Origin: Bacteroidota bacterium
GTDB taxonomy: Bacteria > Bacteroidota > Bacteroidia > AKYH767-A > OLB10
Direction of reading: 5' to 3'
DNA: 64,000 nt
Assembly: GCA_016721435.1 (NCBI GenBank)
Contig: JADKIC010000010.1
Span: 62,001-126,000 of the forward strand
Shown: positions 42,405-51,438 of the stretch, piece by piece
How the letters are laid out: every line of letters starts with the position of its first letter
How positions within the stretch are numbered: position 1 is the stretch's first letter
The notes under the pieces: model-generated
What the model was told of the DNA's origin: nothing
The model's database searches: none
Seen by the model: only the letters and a program-made list of their open reading frames with translations
Made by a program: the position numbers and the translations under genes

Positions 42405-42824
42405 TTAGTTTTCAGATCCAAAATATTCAACGTAGTTATTTTCTGTTTCAAAAAGCTTTATACAATGCAATGCGCAACCTTGTCCTTTGATGGCGGAATC
42501 GAGTTGTTCCCAGATGGCTTCCGCAAGCACTTCGGTTGAAGCCATTCTGTCTTTCATAAAGTCAACATCGAGATTGATATTCTTATGGTCGATTTTATCG
42601 ATCACTCTTTCTTTGATCAGCGTACTTAAAAATTTTAAATCAATAACAAACCCGGTTTCCGGATTAATCCTGCCTTTTACCGTTACAAATAAGTCGTAGT
42701 TATGACCGTGCCAATTTGGATTGGAACATTTGCCGAATACCTCCAAATTTTTTTCGTTCGTCCAGTCTTCTTTGAAAAGTTTATGGGCAGCGTTAAATCG
42801 TTCTTTGCGGGTGATAAATATCAT
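42405..42824 (-). CDS. queD: 6-carboxytetrahydropterin synthase / 6-pyruvoyl-tetrahydropterin synthase family
   Basis: A 139-residue enzyme that acts on dihydroneopterin triphosphate, the product of FolE, encoded directly downstream. The zinc histidines are in F-N-A-A-H-K-L-F and W-H-G-H-N-Y, the catalytic Cys in G-K-C-S-N-P-N, and the substrate Glu in the C-terminal E-T-E-N-N-Y-V-E-Y. C-x3-W-H-G-H-N-Y is the QueD (queuosine/preQ0) type, but pyruvoyl-tetrahydropterin synthases are very similar, so the precise pathway is inferred. No queC or queE lies within the window. Confidence 0.88.
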   Translation of the reverse strand: MIFITRKERFNAAHKLFKEDWTNEKNLEVFGKCSNPNWHGHNYDLFVTVKGRINPETGFVIDLKFLSTLIKERVIDKIDHKNINLDVDFMKDRMASTEVLAEAIWEQLDSAIKGQGCALHCIKLFETENNYVEYFGSEN

Positions 42825-42925
42825 TGTTGCTGTAAGTTCAGTAGTTAGGTTTTATCGTCTGCAAAATTAGGTGATTTTCCTGATCTTTCATAGCGACAAT
42901 TCGCACGAAGACAATACTTTGCAAT

Positions 42926-42933
42926 ATCTTTGC
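42926..42933 (+). promoter_or_regulatory. Probable -7 element of mqnB, implying a near-leaderless mRNA
   Basis: TATCTTTG is an exact TAnnTTTG match and ends four bases before the GTG start at 42938. No good -33 TTG is seen upstream. Confidence 0.5.
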
Positions 42934-42937
42934 AGCG

Positions 42938-43621
42938 TGAATCATCAGAGGCGGATACTTTTAGTGGCAGCTACGGCAGTGGAGATGGAATGTTTTGGCC
43001 TGAATGCTCAATGGACTGCCGGTTTTAAAGAAAAGGTAAAAGGGTCTAGTGTAGATGCTTTAATAACCGGTGTTGGGATTCCTGCTACAGCCTTTCATTT
43101 GGGCCGTACCCTTGCTGTATTCTTATGATCTTGTGATAAATATCGGTCTGGCTGGTAGTTTTTCTATGGACTTAGTGCCGGGCAGTTTGGTAGAAGTCGT
43201 TTCGGATGAATTTGGGGATTTGGGTGCAGAGGATCATGAAAATTATTTGGATGTTTTCAGCCTGGGTTTTGCGGATAAGGATGAACCGCCTTTCAAAAAT
43301 GGACATTTGGTCCCCTTTCCTGCTGAAATAGAGCCTCTGAAAATCAGTAAGGTAAGAGGAACTACAGTGAATACTGTGCATGGCAACGACCAAAGTATTG
43401 CAGATTTTAAAAGACGATCAAGTGCTGAAATAGAGACGATGGAAGGGGCTGCAGTTTTTTATGCCTGTAATGTGATGCAAATTCCATCTTTGCAAATCAG
43501 GGCCATTTCTAATGCTGTGGAGGCACGCAACCGAAGTGTCTGGAAAGTGCCGGAAGCACTGCAAGCATTGACCGTATTTTTTGAGCTCCATTGGAAAGAA
43601 ATCACATCTGCCTATTCATAA
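42938..43621 (+). CDS. mqnB: Futalosine hydrolase, one frameshift
   Basis: MqnB removes the base from futalosine in the alternative menaquinone pathway. It is a nucleoside phosphorylase-like fold. The N-terminus V-N-H-Q-R-R-I-L-L-V-A-A-T-A-V-E-M is standard and gives the GTG start. G-V-G-I-P-A-T-A-F-H-L follows. The frame breaks near 43120, and the next frame continues with Y-D-L-V-I-N-I-G-L-A-G-S-F, a family motif, then V-N-T-V-H-G and the substrate-binding E-T-M-E-G-A-A-V-F-Y with the catalytic region I-S-N-A-V-E-A-R-N-R. Repaired length is about 228 residues. No other mqn gene is in the window. Confidence 0.9.
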
Positions 43622-43698
43622 CTTTTTAGTTGACTTTATTCGAAGTCAATAGCAAATGGTGAACTTTGTATTTAGCGATGCTTGTCAGAAGTATAAAT

Positions 43699-44814
43699 AT
43701 GAAGGGAAAAAGAGTTTGTTGTTATTTGAGCATGGTGATTTTTATTTTATTGTGCAGAAATGTCCGGGGAGAAGGTGGAGGTTCGTCCAACAGACATAAT
43801 GATACTCATCGTCCGTTGGATATTGTGTTTTGTGTTGATCTGAGTGGTAGCACCAACGGACTCATTAACGACTTACGTGATAATTTATGGATGATTATCA
43901 ATCTTGCGGAGAACATGGAACCCAAGCCTTCTCTGCGCATTGGTGTGGTCGGGTTCTCCCGTCCAAGTTTTGGTAAGGAAAATGCATATGTGAAAATACT
44001 TGCACCTCTCACAAAGAATTTTGACTTCGTGGTTTCGGAATTATATAAACTGCGACCGTCTATTGAGAAAGGGGATCAGATTGTAAGCGCAGCCATCCAT
44101 ACCTGTTTAAACGATATGAAATGGTCAGATCGCAATGATGCAGTGAAGATGGTGTATCTGGTAGGAAATGGAATGGTTACTGCTAACGGTCATGAATATG
44201 TGCGTTATTGTGAACAGGCACGTCAAAAAAATATTCCTTTTCATGCCATCTATGTGATGAAATCAGCAAACTGGTTCAATGAACTGCCCGGTTATCGCCG
44301 AATAGCCGGACTTACCAATGGTATGCAAACCGAAATTACGATCAATAAGCCCGATAATGTCCCGGTATGGACCTCAGTTACCTCTGATCTCACCCAATTG
44401 AATCTAAGCTATAATTCTACTTTTCTCTGGTCGGGGCCAGATAGTGGAAATTGTCGACGTGCAATGGTCGCTTCCGATTCCGGTGCTTATTATGCCACCA
44501 ATGATGCTTTTCTGAACCGTTTGTATTGTAAGTCCCGCGAACACTACCGGAATAATTTCAGCTATTGTGATATTGTATCCAACACAGCATTGGTTTATGC
44601 AGACGTAGGTCCCGAAGTAAGCAACGAATACCAAAACCGTATCAAAGAACTATTAACTATACGTGAGCAATTGAGGATTCAACTTAACACTCACTTTCCA
44701 TCGGAGGATTTGAACAAAATCCAACAAGCTTATATCAAAGGTGAAATGCCTGACAACAATATTCTACATCGCTGTGTCATGAATATCCTCTATCGTTCCT
44801 GGGGAATGAGATGA
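43699..44814 (+). CDS. Secreted von Willebrand factor A domain protein
   Basis: A protein of 371 residues from the ATG at 43699 (an in-frame ATG at 43678 is also possible). A signal peptide (C-C-Y-L-S-M-V-I-F-I-L-L-C, ending N-V-R-G) precedes a Gly/Ser/His/Asn-rich stretch and one vWA domain with the MIDAS motif D-L-S-G-S-T, the conserved Gly-Val-V-G-F segment and a T-A-N-G-H third ligand region. After residue 230 the sequence is unlike any family I know. It holds several Cys and Tyr and ends in a helical region. It probably binds a partner outside the inner membrane through a metal site. It is not in an operon. Confidence 0.75.
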   Translation: MKGKRVCCYLSMVIFILLCRNVRGEGGGSSNRHNDTHRPLDIVFCVDLSGSTNGLINDLRDNLWMIINLAENMEPKPSLRIGVVGFSRPSFGKENAYVKILAPLTKNFDFVVSELYKLRPSIEKGDQIVSAAIHTCLNDMKWSDRNDAVKMVYLVGNGMVTANGHEYVRYCEQARQKNIPFHAIYVMKSANWFNELPGYRRIAGLTNGMQTEITINKPDNVPVWTSVTSDLTQLNLSYNSTFLWSGPDSGNCRRAMVASDSGAYYATNDAFLNRLYCKSREHYRNNFSYCDIVSNTALVYADVGPEVSNEYQNRIKELLTIREQLRIQLNTHFPSEDLNKIQQAYIKGEMPDNNILHRCVMNILYRSWGMR

Positions 44815-44847
44815 AATGAGCGTTTAAAGTTTAAAGTTCAAGGTTTA

Positions 44848-44884
44848 CCATGAAGCGTATCGCTTTCGCGATTCTGCTTCATGG
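44848..44884. repeat. Dispersed hairpin repeat CCATGAAGC family, copy 3 (inverted)
   Basis: This is the reverse complement of the copies at 6204 and 6338, with a matching TTTAAAG flank. It lies between two convergent genes. Confidence 0.8.
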
Positions 44885-44936
44885 TTCATTGTGTTTACAC
44901 AGAAGAGCGAGTCAGAGCCGTTCTCAAAATATACTT

Positions 44937-45590
44937 CTAAAACTCTGCTATCACAGTAACACCACCCACGGTTTTTTCTCCGATATTCACTTTGATTTTT
45001 GAATCTAAAGGTAGGTAGAGATCAACACGTGATCCGAATTTTATAAAACCCAACTCAGATCCTTGTTTGACCATATCGTTTTCATGAGGGTAATAAACAA
45101 TGCGTTTCGCGAGCGCTCCGGCTATCTGGCGTAAAAGAATGGAGAACCCGCCTTTATCAATAACCATCGTTGTCCTTTCGTTTTCTGTACTGGCTTTTGG
45201 ATGCCAGGCGACAAGGTATTTCCCTTCGTGATAGCGCAAGTATTTTACTATACCGGATAGCGGATACCAGTTGATATGAACATTCACCGGTGACATGAAT
45301 ATAGAAACCTGTAATCGTTTTTCTTTATAGTATTCTGCTTCGATCGTTTGTTCAATCACCACAACTTTTCCGTCACAAGGGGCAATAATTAATCGCTCTC
45401 CTATAGTTTGATCTCTTTTTGGCGATCTGAAAAATTGAAGGATCAATAAAAAGAAAATTAAACTGAGAAAAGCTACTGCTCCGATAACCACGAGCTGATC
45501 ATGAAAGAAATAATAAGTCAACCCGTTAATTGCTGCCAGCAATAATGTGGTAATGGTTAAAATGGTATACCCCTCTCTATGTATGGTCAT
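44937..45590 (-). CDS. psd: Phosphatidylserine decarboxylase (short, type A)
   Basis: Psd makes phosphatidylethanolamine from phosphatidylserine at the inner membrane. The 217-residue protein is of the short archaetidylserine-decarboxylase-like type. It has two N-terminal hydrophobic segments, the A-P-C-D-G-K-V motif, the conserved I-F-M-S-P-x-N-V-H-I-N-W and, near the end, F-G-S-R-V-D. There the chain cuts itself between Gly and Ser and forms the pyruvoyl cofactor. All residues needed for self-processing appear present. It follows the receiver-glutamate dehydrogenase gene by about 125 bp on the same strand. Confidence 0.93.
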   Translation of the reverse strand: MTIHREGYTILTITTLLLAAINGLTYYFFHDQLVVIGAVAFLSLIFFLLILQFFRSPKRDQTIGERLIIAPCDGKVVVIEQTIEAEYYKEKRLQVSIFMSPVNVHINWYPLSGIVKYLRYHEGKYLVAWHPKASTENERTTMVIDKGGFSILLRQIAGALAKRIVYYPHENDMVKQGSELGFIKFGSRVDLYLPLDSKIKVNIGEKTVGGVTVIAEF

Positions 45591-45655
45591 TTTTAGAAGT
45601 GCTTTTTTTGTAAATAATTGGGTCAGTTAAAAATTTAAATATCTGTGAAAACACG

Positions 45656-45698
45656 CACGCAGAGAAATGTTTCGTTTGATTAACATCTTCTCTGCGTG
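45656..45698 (-). terminator. Hairpin after the glutamate dehydrogenase gene, possible terminator
   Basis: An 11-bp perfect stem CACGCAGAGAA/TTCTCTGCGTG (45656-45666 with 45688-45698) has a 21-base loop. On the minus strand a short TTTT follows after CGTG. The tail is weak, so termination is tentative. Confidence 0.4.
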
Positions 45699-45714
45699 AT
45701 CGTGCTTGTCCTTT

Positions 45715-47381
45715 TTAATAACTTCCTCTGGCCCGGGTAGCAGTTGCAACTTTTCCGAGAGCGAAGATATAAGCAGCAATGCGCATAGATACTTTATGCT
45801 TCTGGGAAACATTCCATACATTGGCAAAAGCCTGCTTCATCCAGCGGTCAGCGCGTTTGTTGATCTCCTCTTCACTGTAATAATAGCCTGTTCGATTCTG
45901 CACCCACTCGAAATAAGAAACGGTAACACCGCCACCGTTAGCCAGAATATCCGGGATGATGATAATTCCTTGTCATTTAAAATGGAATCAGCTCCGGCAG
46001 TAGAAGGACCATTCGCGCCTTCAACAATTAATTTTGCCTTAATCTTGTTTGCATTCTGTGCCGTAATCTGATTTTCAGTAGCGCAGGGAGCAAGTATATC
46101 TACATTCAATTCCAGCAACTCTTCATTCGTGATGAGTTTTCCACCATCTTTAAAACCTTTCAAGACACCTTTGTTTCCGTCTCTGTAAGCCATCGCTTTG
46201 GCAATGTCAATACCTTTGGGATTATAAAAGGCAGCGGTGTGATCACTGATAGCCACTACTTTTATTCCGTTTAATTCGAAATGTTTTGCAGAGATAGATC
46301 CGACATTGCCAAAACCCTGTACGGCAGCACTGCATTTCTTTGGATTCATTTTCAGATGACGCATTGCTTCCAGCGCAGACGTACATACACCACGACCGGT
46401 TGCTTCAACACGTCCCAATGATCCGCCCAGAAATAAAGGTTTACCGGTGACTATTCCCGGAGTAAAACCACCTTTTACTTTGCTGAACTCGTCAACAATC
46501 CATGCCATCTCACGTGGACCTGTATTCATATCCGGTGCTGGTATATCTTTATCTACACCAAAAACATCTGACATAGCTACTGTATAGGCTCTGGTCAAAC
46601 GTTCTAATTCTCCAACAGACATTTTAGAAGGTTCACAATTGATTCCTCCTTTCGCTCCACCGTAAGGAATATCTGCGATAGCACATTTCCACGTCATCCA
46701 TGCAGCAAGCGCTTTTACTTCATCAGCTTCTACAGCAGGTGAATATCGAATACCTCCTTTAGAGGGCCCAAGTGCAGTAGAGTGTATCACGCGATAACCG
46801 TCAAAAACTTTAATAGACCCATCATCCATCTTTATCGGCAGACTTACTTCAATCAACTTTGAAGGTGTTTTTAAAATTTCATAAACATCCGATTCCAGTT
46901 TAAGGATTTTTGCAGCTTGATCAAAACGTTGTATCATCGCCTGAAAAGGATTGGTGGTATCCTGCACAGTAGCCGCAGCAAGTTTTAAAGAACTTACATC
47001 TTTCTTAATAAATTTAAAAGGTGTTTTACTTAAAGTTTTATCAATAAGCTCCACACGATTAACATCGGAAATCATAATAATTTCTGTCTTCGGAGAGAGC
47101 TTCTTCAATTTTTTGCCGAAATCAACGCCGTTCATCGCTTTTCTGACTTTTGAATTCAGATTGAAATCAACGAAGGCCAATACCGGTTTTTGTGATCCGA
47201 TTTTCGCCAGACAATCTTCGCCTGTTTCGTAGGTTTTGATATCACAATTACTTGTTGTACTCTCCAGATGATCTTTTAAAATTTCGAGTTGTAATGCATC
47301 GTCTTCCACAATAAAAATGAGCGATTTGGTTTGAGCTGCCTTCGATGCTTTAGACTTCTTTGAGATGTTCGTTATAGCCAT
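45715..47381 (-). CDS. Response-regulator receiver domain fused to Glu/Leu/Phe/Val dehydrogenase, one frameshift
   Basis: Residues about 20-138 form a complete receiver (CheY-like) domain: acidic pocket E26-D27-D28, phospho-acceptor D72 in A-F-V-D-F-N, S105 in I-I-M-I-S-D and K126 in F-K-F-I-K-K. From residue 142 (T-N-P-F-Q-A-M-I-Q-R-F-D) a standard glutamate dehydrogenase follows. It has K-G-G-I-R-Y, the catalytic Lys in P-Y-G-G-A-K-G-G-I, P-A-P-D-M-N-T and the nucleotide motif G-F-G-N-V-G. The frame breaks near 45966, and the next frame gives G-I-I-I-I-P-D-I-L-A-N-G-G-G-V-T and the C-terminus. The total is about 555 residues. It deaminates glutamate to 2-oxoglutarate. The receiver suggests control by phosphorylation. 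No histidine kinase is nearby. Confidence 0.9.
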
Positions 47382-47490
47382 GCTAATAGTGAGTGTTTTT
47401 TTGAGAGGTCACGAAATTAGGGAATATTTTAAAGTCCCTGACGTTTTGAGTCCTTAAATCAAAATTGAGCAGCTCTTTTTTTCGATAAAC

Positions 47491-48533
47491 TTATTCGTTT
47501 TCACGCTGCAAGTTTAAAAGCCAGTTCTTTAGGTCGCCGTTGTATTTCATGAGTTGCACTTTGAATTCCTCTTGCTGCTTCCTGTATCGACGATAGGACA
47601 TGAAAAGGCAGTTATTGGGTAATTTCCCTTCGGTGTCAGTAAGTCGAAAGCGGTCCGGATTCTTAAGTTTTAAATCATTGATATTAAATACGATGGAGTT
47701 TATTTTACGATATTTTGCCGTCACTTTTTCCGGGTGACTCATACCTGTATCCAGGCTTTTGTAAAAAACCTCCAATTCCTTTGCGGCGGTGACCATATAC
47801 TTCCCGAAAACTTCCTCATCGTATTGTAAATCAGCGTATGCCTTTAACTCCTTTGATTCACTACCAAAGCGATAGGCTAAAAATTGCAATGCGCCCTGTT
47901 CCCGGTGAAGGTGGCGAAGTTCTCGTTATAATCTACACTTCCGGGAAGGTAAAGTGTAGCATGCGTGAGCTCGTGTATGATCAATTCGGCCAATTGTCCT
48001 TCTGAGCGCCGAAGCATATTGCTCAAAATGGGGTCCTTGAACCAACCTAAAGTACTCCATCCGCCGGTAGGAGAATAATCGGTATCATACCCTCCTTGTT
48101 TCAATGCTTCCAGTTCAGGAAGGCCGTTTTCCTTTTCAAAAAATCCTTTGTAAGATACTGCACCTAATAATGGAAATTTCCATTCATAGGCGGTCATGGC
48201 GAATGGCTCGCAGGCAGTTAACACCCATAAAGCGGGCTTTCCTTTCTGATCATAGACCGCGGTGTAGTTTTTAGAATTTTTGAGTCCAAGTGAATCAATG
48301 GCAAATCGACGGATGTCATCCACTAATTGTAGTTTCTTCTTTAAGCTATCCGGAAAATTCCTGTCGTTCAGTAGTTCCTCTGCCGGTCGGGCGTTGAGAA
48401 CGATGTGGAGTTGACCGCGCAATTGTGAAAGACCATAGTTCACCAATTGAAAGTTGAATAGCACGTAAAAAACTATTCCTGCCAGAAGGACGAGGAAAAA
48501 ATAACGGAGAGCACGAAAGATCTTATGCTTCAT
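47491..48533 (-). CDS. Predicted zinc aminopeptidase (Aminopep, PF10023 type), one frameshift
   Basis: A membrane-anchored metallopeptidase of about 346 residues. One N-terminal helix (Y-F-F-L-V-L-L-A-G-I-V-F) precedes a periplasmic domain. The family marks are Y-S-P-T-G-G-W-S-T-L-G-W-F-x-D-P and the zinc site H-E-L-T-H-A-T with the downstream N-E-N-F-A-T-F. The frame breaks near 47895, right after the zinc region. The next frame continues G-A-L-Q-F-L-A-Y-R-F-G and a helical C-terminal part ending at 47491. The natural substrate is not known for this family. It overlaps the DUF2723 gene by four bases, so the two are co-translated. Confidence 0.85.
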
Positions 48534-50280
48534 GCCGGACGAAATAGAAATTTCATTTTTTTCTTCATTTGATTTTGCATGCGCTTTATTTCCCGATATT
48601 TTCCTTCGGCCTTCTCTGCTCTCGGAAGGTCATTGAGTTGTTGCCAATATCTGCGCTGAAAATCGAGTGCCGCTTCCAGATCCACTAATTTATCAGAGGC
48701 AGACGGATCCATTTTTACATGTTTATTGTTTAACCATTGGTGTTCCAGTTTCAGAAATTCATCATTCCCGATTCCGGGCCGGTCAGAAACATAACTTCCG
48801 CTAATATGTGCAACAGGAAATACGCCTTGTTGAGAGAGAAATACATAGGCCTTCGGATCAGCGATGAATGGAACATTCTTGTTTTTGCAATAATTCTGCA
48901 GGGCGCGGATGACATCCAGATAAGACGCAATCAGATCGGGTTGATCGAGCGTGCATCCGGTATTGTAGATTTCTTCCGGATGGTATTGTCCGAGTAATGT
49001 TATATAACGGTCATAGCTTACCGAAATTGCCTGGTAGATTTCAGGATAGTTTCTCCTGAATAAATCATGATGGGTGAATTTTAAATCATAGTTCAGCACG
49101 CAGAGGTCTTTACGGAATCCATCATGAACACGTGCGTAATTGTAATTGATAATATTGGTCCAGTCGGCAATTAAAACAACACTGCCTTTTTGGGCAGATT
49201 GATCGAGGTCGCGCAGCAATGCAGTGCTGAGATCAAAATCGCGGAGATCGGTTTTGTCGAAGTGAACGAAAAACTGACCCAGTACAAACACCGGAAGTGC
49301 AAAATATACATGTTTATACCAGGTGCATAAGCGGGCCATGCCGAATGGAAGTAGGGCGCTGAGCAGGAAAAACGGGGTGCAGAGATAAGCGTCAGTATCC
49401 GCGGTTTGGTCGATACGAAGTTGGTAGATAAATAGAAACAAAAAGTAAAATACCATGGCCACCCAGAGTCGATGACGTTTAGAAGTTATAAGATAGATGA
49501 CTCCCAATACCAGAAAAACAATGCAAAGGAAAAACTGCTCAAAGCTGATGCGCAGGAAATAGGGCAATCGCATCCCGACAATGCCTTTTACTGCAGCCTG
49601 TGTGTTTTTTATCCAAGCGCCGCCACTGAGATGATAGAGGAGCCGATCTAACGTATCCGGACTACCGAAAGCAAAAGGTAATTCTGATCCTGCTCTGAAG
49701 TACATCCATCCGTAAAAGAGGAGGAGAATTGCACCAACGATAATCCCGAAATGTTTTGCCTCCTTCCCGATAAGGTCTTTCCAATTGACTTTTGAAGAAA
49801 CAGGTTTTTTTTTCGAGACTATTTTTTTCACGAGCCATCCTTCCGGCCAAAGTAGAAGTAGAAATGGCGCGAACATCAGCATCGTCAAATGATTATTGGC
49901 CAATCCCAGTCCAAAACCGATCGCTGCCCATCGCAATCCTTGATTTCTTTTCCCGTCTTCCCGAAGGCAAAGACCATAAAACACCATACTCATCAACAAC
50001 ACCTGCAAACTAAACAGTTCCACGGAATGCGGCTGAAAATAACAAGTGTCGCGATATGACCAATGCCGGATATGGAAAGCACTGTTGAAAAAAGTTTTGA
50101 CAACAGTATATAAGCAGGAAATCCGGGAGCATGAGCAATGCCTGCGAGGTCACTCAATAGTGCAAATTCTGCCGCATCCGCAAATCCAAGTACCGAAAAG
50201 TTAGCATTGCTCAATGAAATGGCGATACTCAAGATAAAAGCCAATATTGCACCTGTTATTTTTAAGCCTTTTGAGGACAT
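48530..50280 (-). CDS. DUF2723 membrane protein, frameshifted and apparently lacking an internal segment
   Basis: A polytopic protein of the GT-C-like DUF2723 family, probably a lipid-linked sugar transferase. The first loop carries the acidic pair in A-D-A-A-E-F followed by I-A-H-A-P-G-F-P-A-Y. A frameshift near 50040 joins to Q-P-H-S-V-E-L-F-S-L-Q-V, which matches the family E-V-Y-x-L-N/Q motif. In relatives these two motifs are about 110 residues apart with two membrane helices between them. Here they are only about 50 apart. The later part has six or more helices and a long soluble tail (K-G-S-V-V-L-I-A-D-W onward). Joined length is about 583 residues. Confidence 0.78.
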
Positions 50281-50641
50281 AAGTTAATAAATAGTGTTAC
50301 GAAATTAGTATAAAAATGGCGGATTGGGCAAGTAGTCATAAATATTATTTTGAGGTGGAAAGTGTTTCGTCGAGAAAAATAAGAATAATTTGATCGCGAA
50401 TCTTTCTACGTGTAAAAAGATGATTGTTTAAAAATACTGATTGAACCATCAGGTAAATATAGATCGTCAAAGTAAAAGTGATCTTCATTTTTTACCACGG
50501 AGTCACCGAGAATTCACAGAGGGACACGGAGGATATTTAGCATGAAATTAAGACCTTTAAGATTTCAAAACACTCACCAAAACATTCTAAAACATTCCAA
50601 TACATTCATCAATTCATCAATTCATTAACTCATCAATTGAT
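50281..50641. other. 361-bp spacer
   Basis: No gene is supported. It includes a CCACGGAGTCACCGAG / CACAGAGGGACACGGAGG stretch (about 50495-50535) and a run of ATTCATCA words (50604-50638) that ends at the VOC gene's stop codon, like the tracts before glnN and after fabD. Confidence 0.6.
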
Positions 50642-51034
50642 TTAGCTTTCATACAGCTCTATTGGCAACTGATCCGGATCCTGAAAAAAGGTGAAACGTT
50701 TTCCGGTGAAGTCATCTGTTCGAATGGGTTCGGTGGGGATTTGCAAATTATTCAAACGCGCTATCATCTCATCCAGATTCTCTACTTCAAAACTCAGGTG
50801 TCTCAATCCACATGCTTCCGGTCTGCTTAAGCGAGGTGGCGGATCGGGAAATGAGAAGAGTTCAATGATGTATTCACCATTTAATGCCAGATCGAGTTTA
50901 TGGGAATTACGTGCTGTACGATAAAGCTCGCGAATGATTTCCAGGCCGAGTACTTCAGTATAGAATTTCTTCGACCGCTCATAATCGGAACAGATGATAG
51001 CGATATGATGTATTTTACGAATTCCTTTCATCAT
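50642..51034 (-). CDS. VOC family metalloenzyme (YaeR/SMU1112c-like)
   Basis: A 130-residue protein made of one pair of vicinal-oxygen-chelate modules. The four metal ligands of the family can be seen: His in I-H-H-I-A-I, Glu in Y-I-I-E-L-F, His in L-R-H-L-S-F-E-V and Glu in L-P-I-E-L-Y. The closest pattern is YaeR and related glyoxalase-I-like proteins. The substrate is not known and lactoylglutathione lyase activity should not be assumed. The start overlaps the SpeE-like gene upstream by 20 bases. Confidence 0.85.
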   Translation of the reverse strand: MMKGIRKIHHIAIICSDYERSKKFYTEVLGLEIIRELYRTARNSHKLDLALNGEYIIELFSFPDPPPRLSRPEACGLRHLSFEVENLDEMIARLNNLQIPTEPIRTDDFTGKRFTFFQDPDQLPIELYES

Positions 51035-51392
51035 TTGATTTTCGTTCGCCGTATACCATCATGTTGGAACCATTGATTTTTGGGAAGAATTGCACGGCCA
51101 ATCCTGCTGATTCCAGCTCTTCCCGAATGACAGCCAGTTTATTTTCATCTTCAAAAGCATTAAAAATAATTTTCCCTTTCTCAGCCGTTTTTCCGGCAAT
51201 GGCTTTCCAGAATTCTCTCGATAAAAATTTTCCCGGTACCTTATCATCAATAAATAAATCAATTAAAATCAATTCGAACTTTCTTGTTTTTCTTATCACG
51301 TATTCCGCGGCATCCATGCATTCAATTTGCAAATCTTTTCCCGGACGAATTCCAAATTCGGTATCGGCTATTTCAATAATTACAGGATCCAC
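51015..51392 (-). pseudogene. Spermidine-synthase-like methyltransferase-fold protein, N-terminus missing
   Basis: The 125 residues match the C-terminal half of SpeE-like Rossmann proteins. D-P-V-I-I-E-I-A-D is the end of motif post-I, then E-C-M-D-A-A-E-Y, the D-L-I-L-I-D-L-F strand with I-D-D-K-V-P, and G-K-I-I-F-N. The glycine-rich SAM-binding loop and first strands that should precede D-P-V-I are absent. A TAG lies four codons before the GTG used here, and pepD starts on the opposite strand only 47 bp beyond. It is therefore probably a truncated remnant, or broken by an assembly deletion. As it stands it should not bind substrate normally. Confidence 0.7.
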
Positions 51393-51438
51393 CGTTTTAT
51401 TCTAAAGAAAAAATTAGATTTGTGAAAAGAATTTTAAT

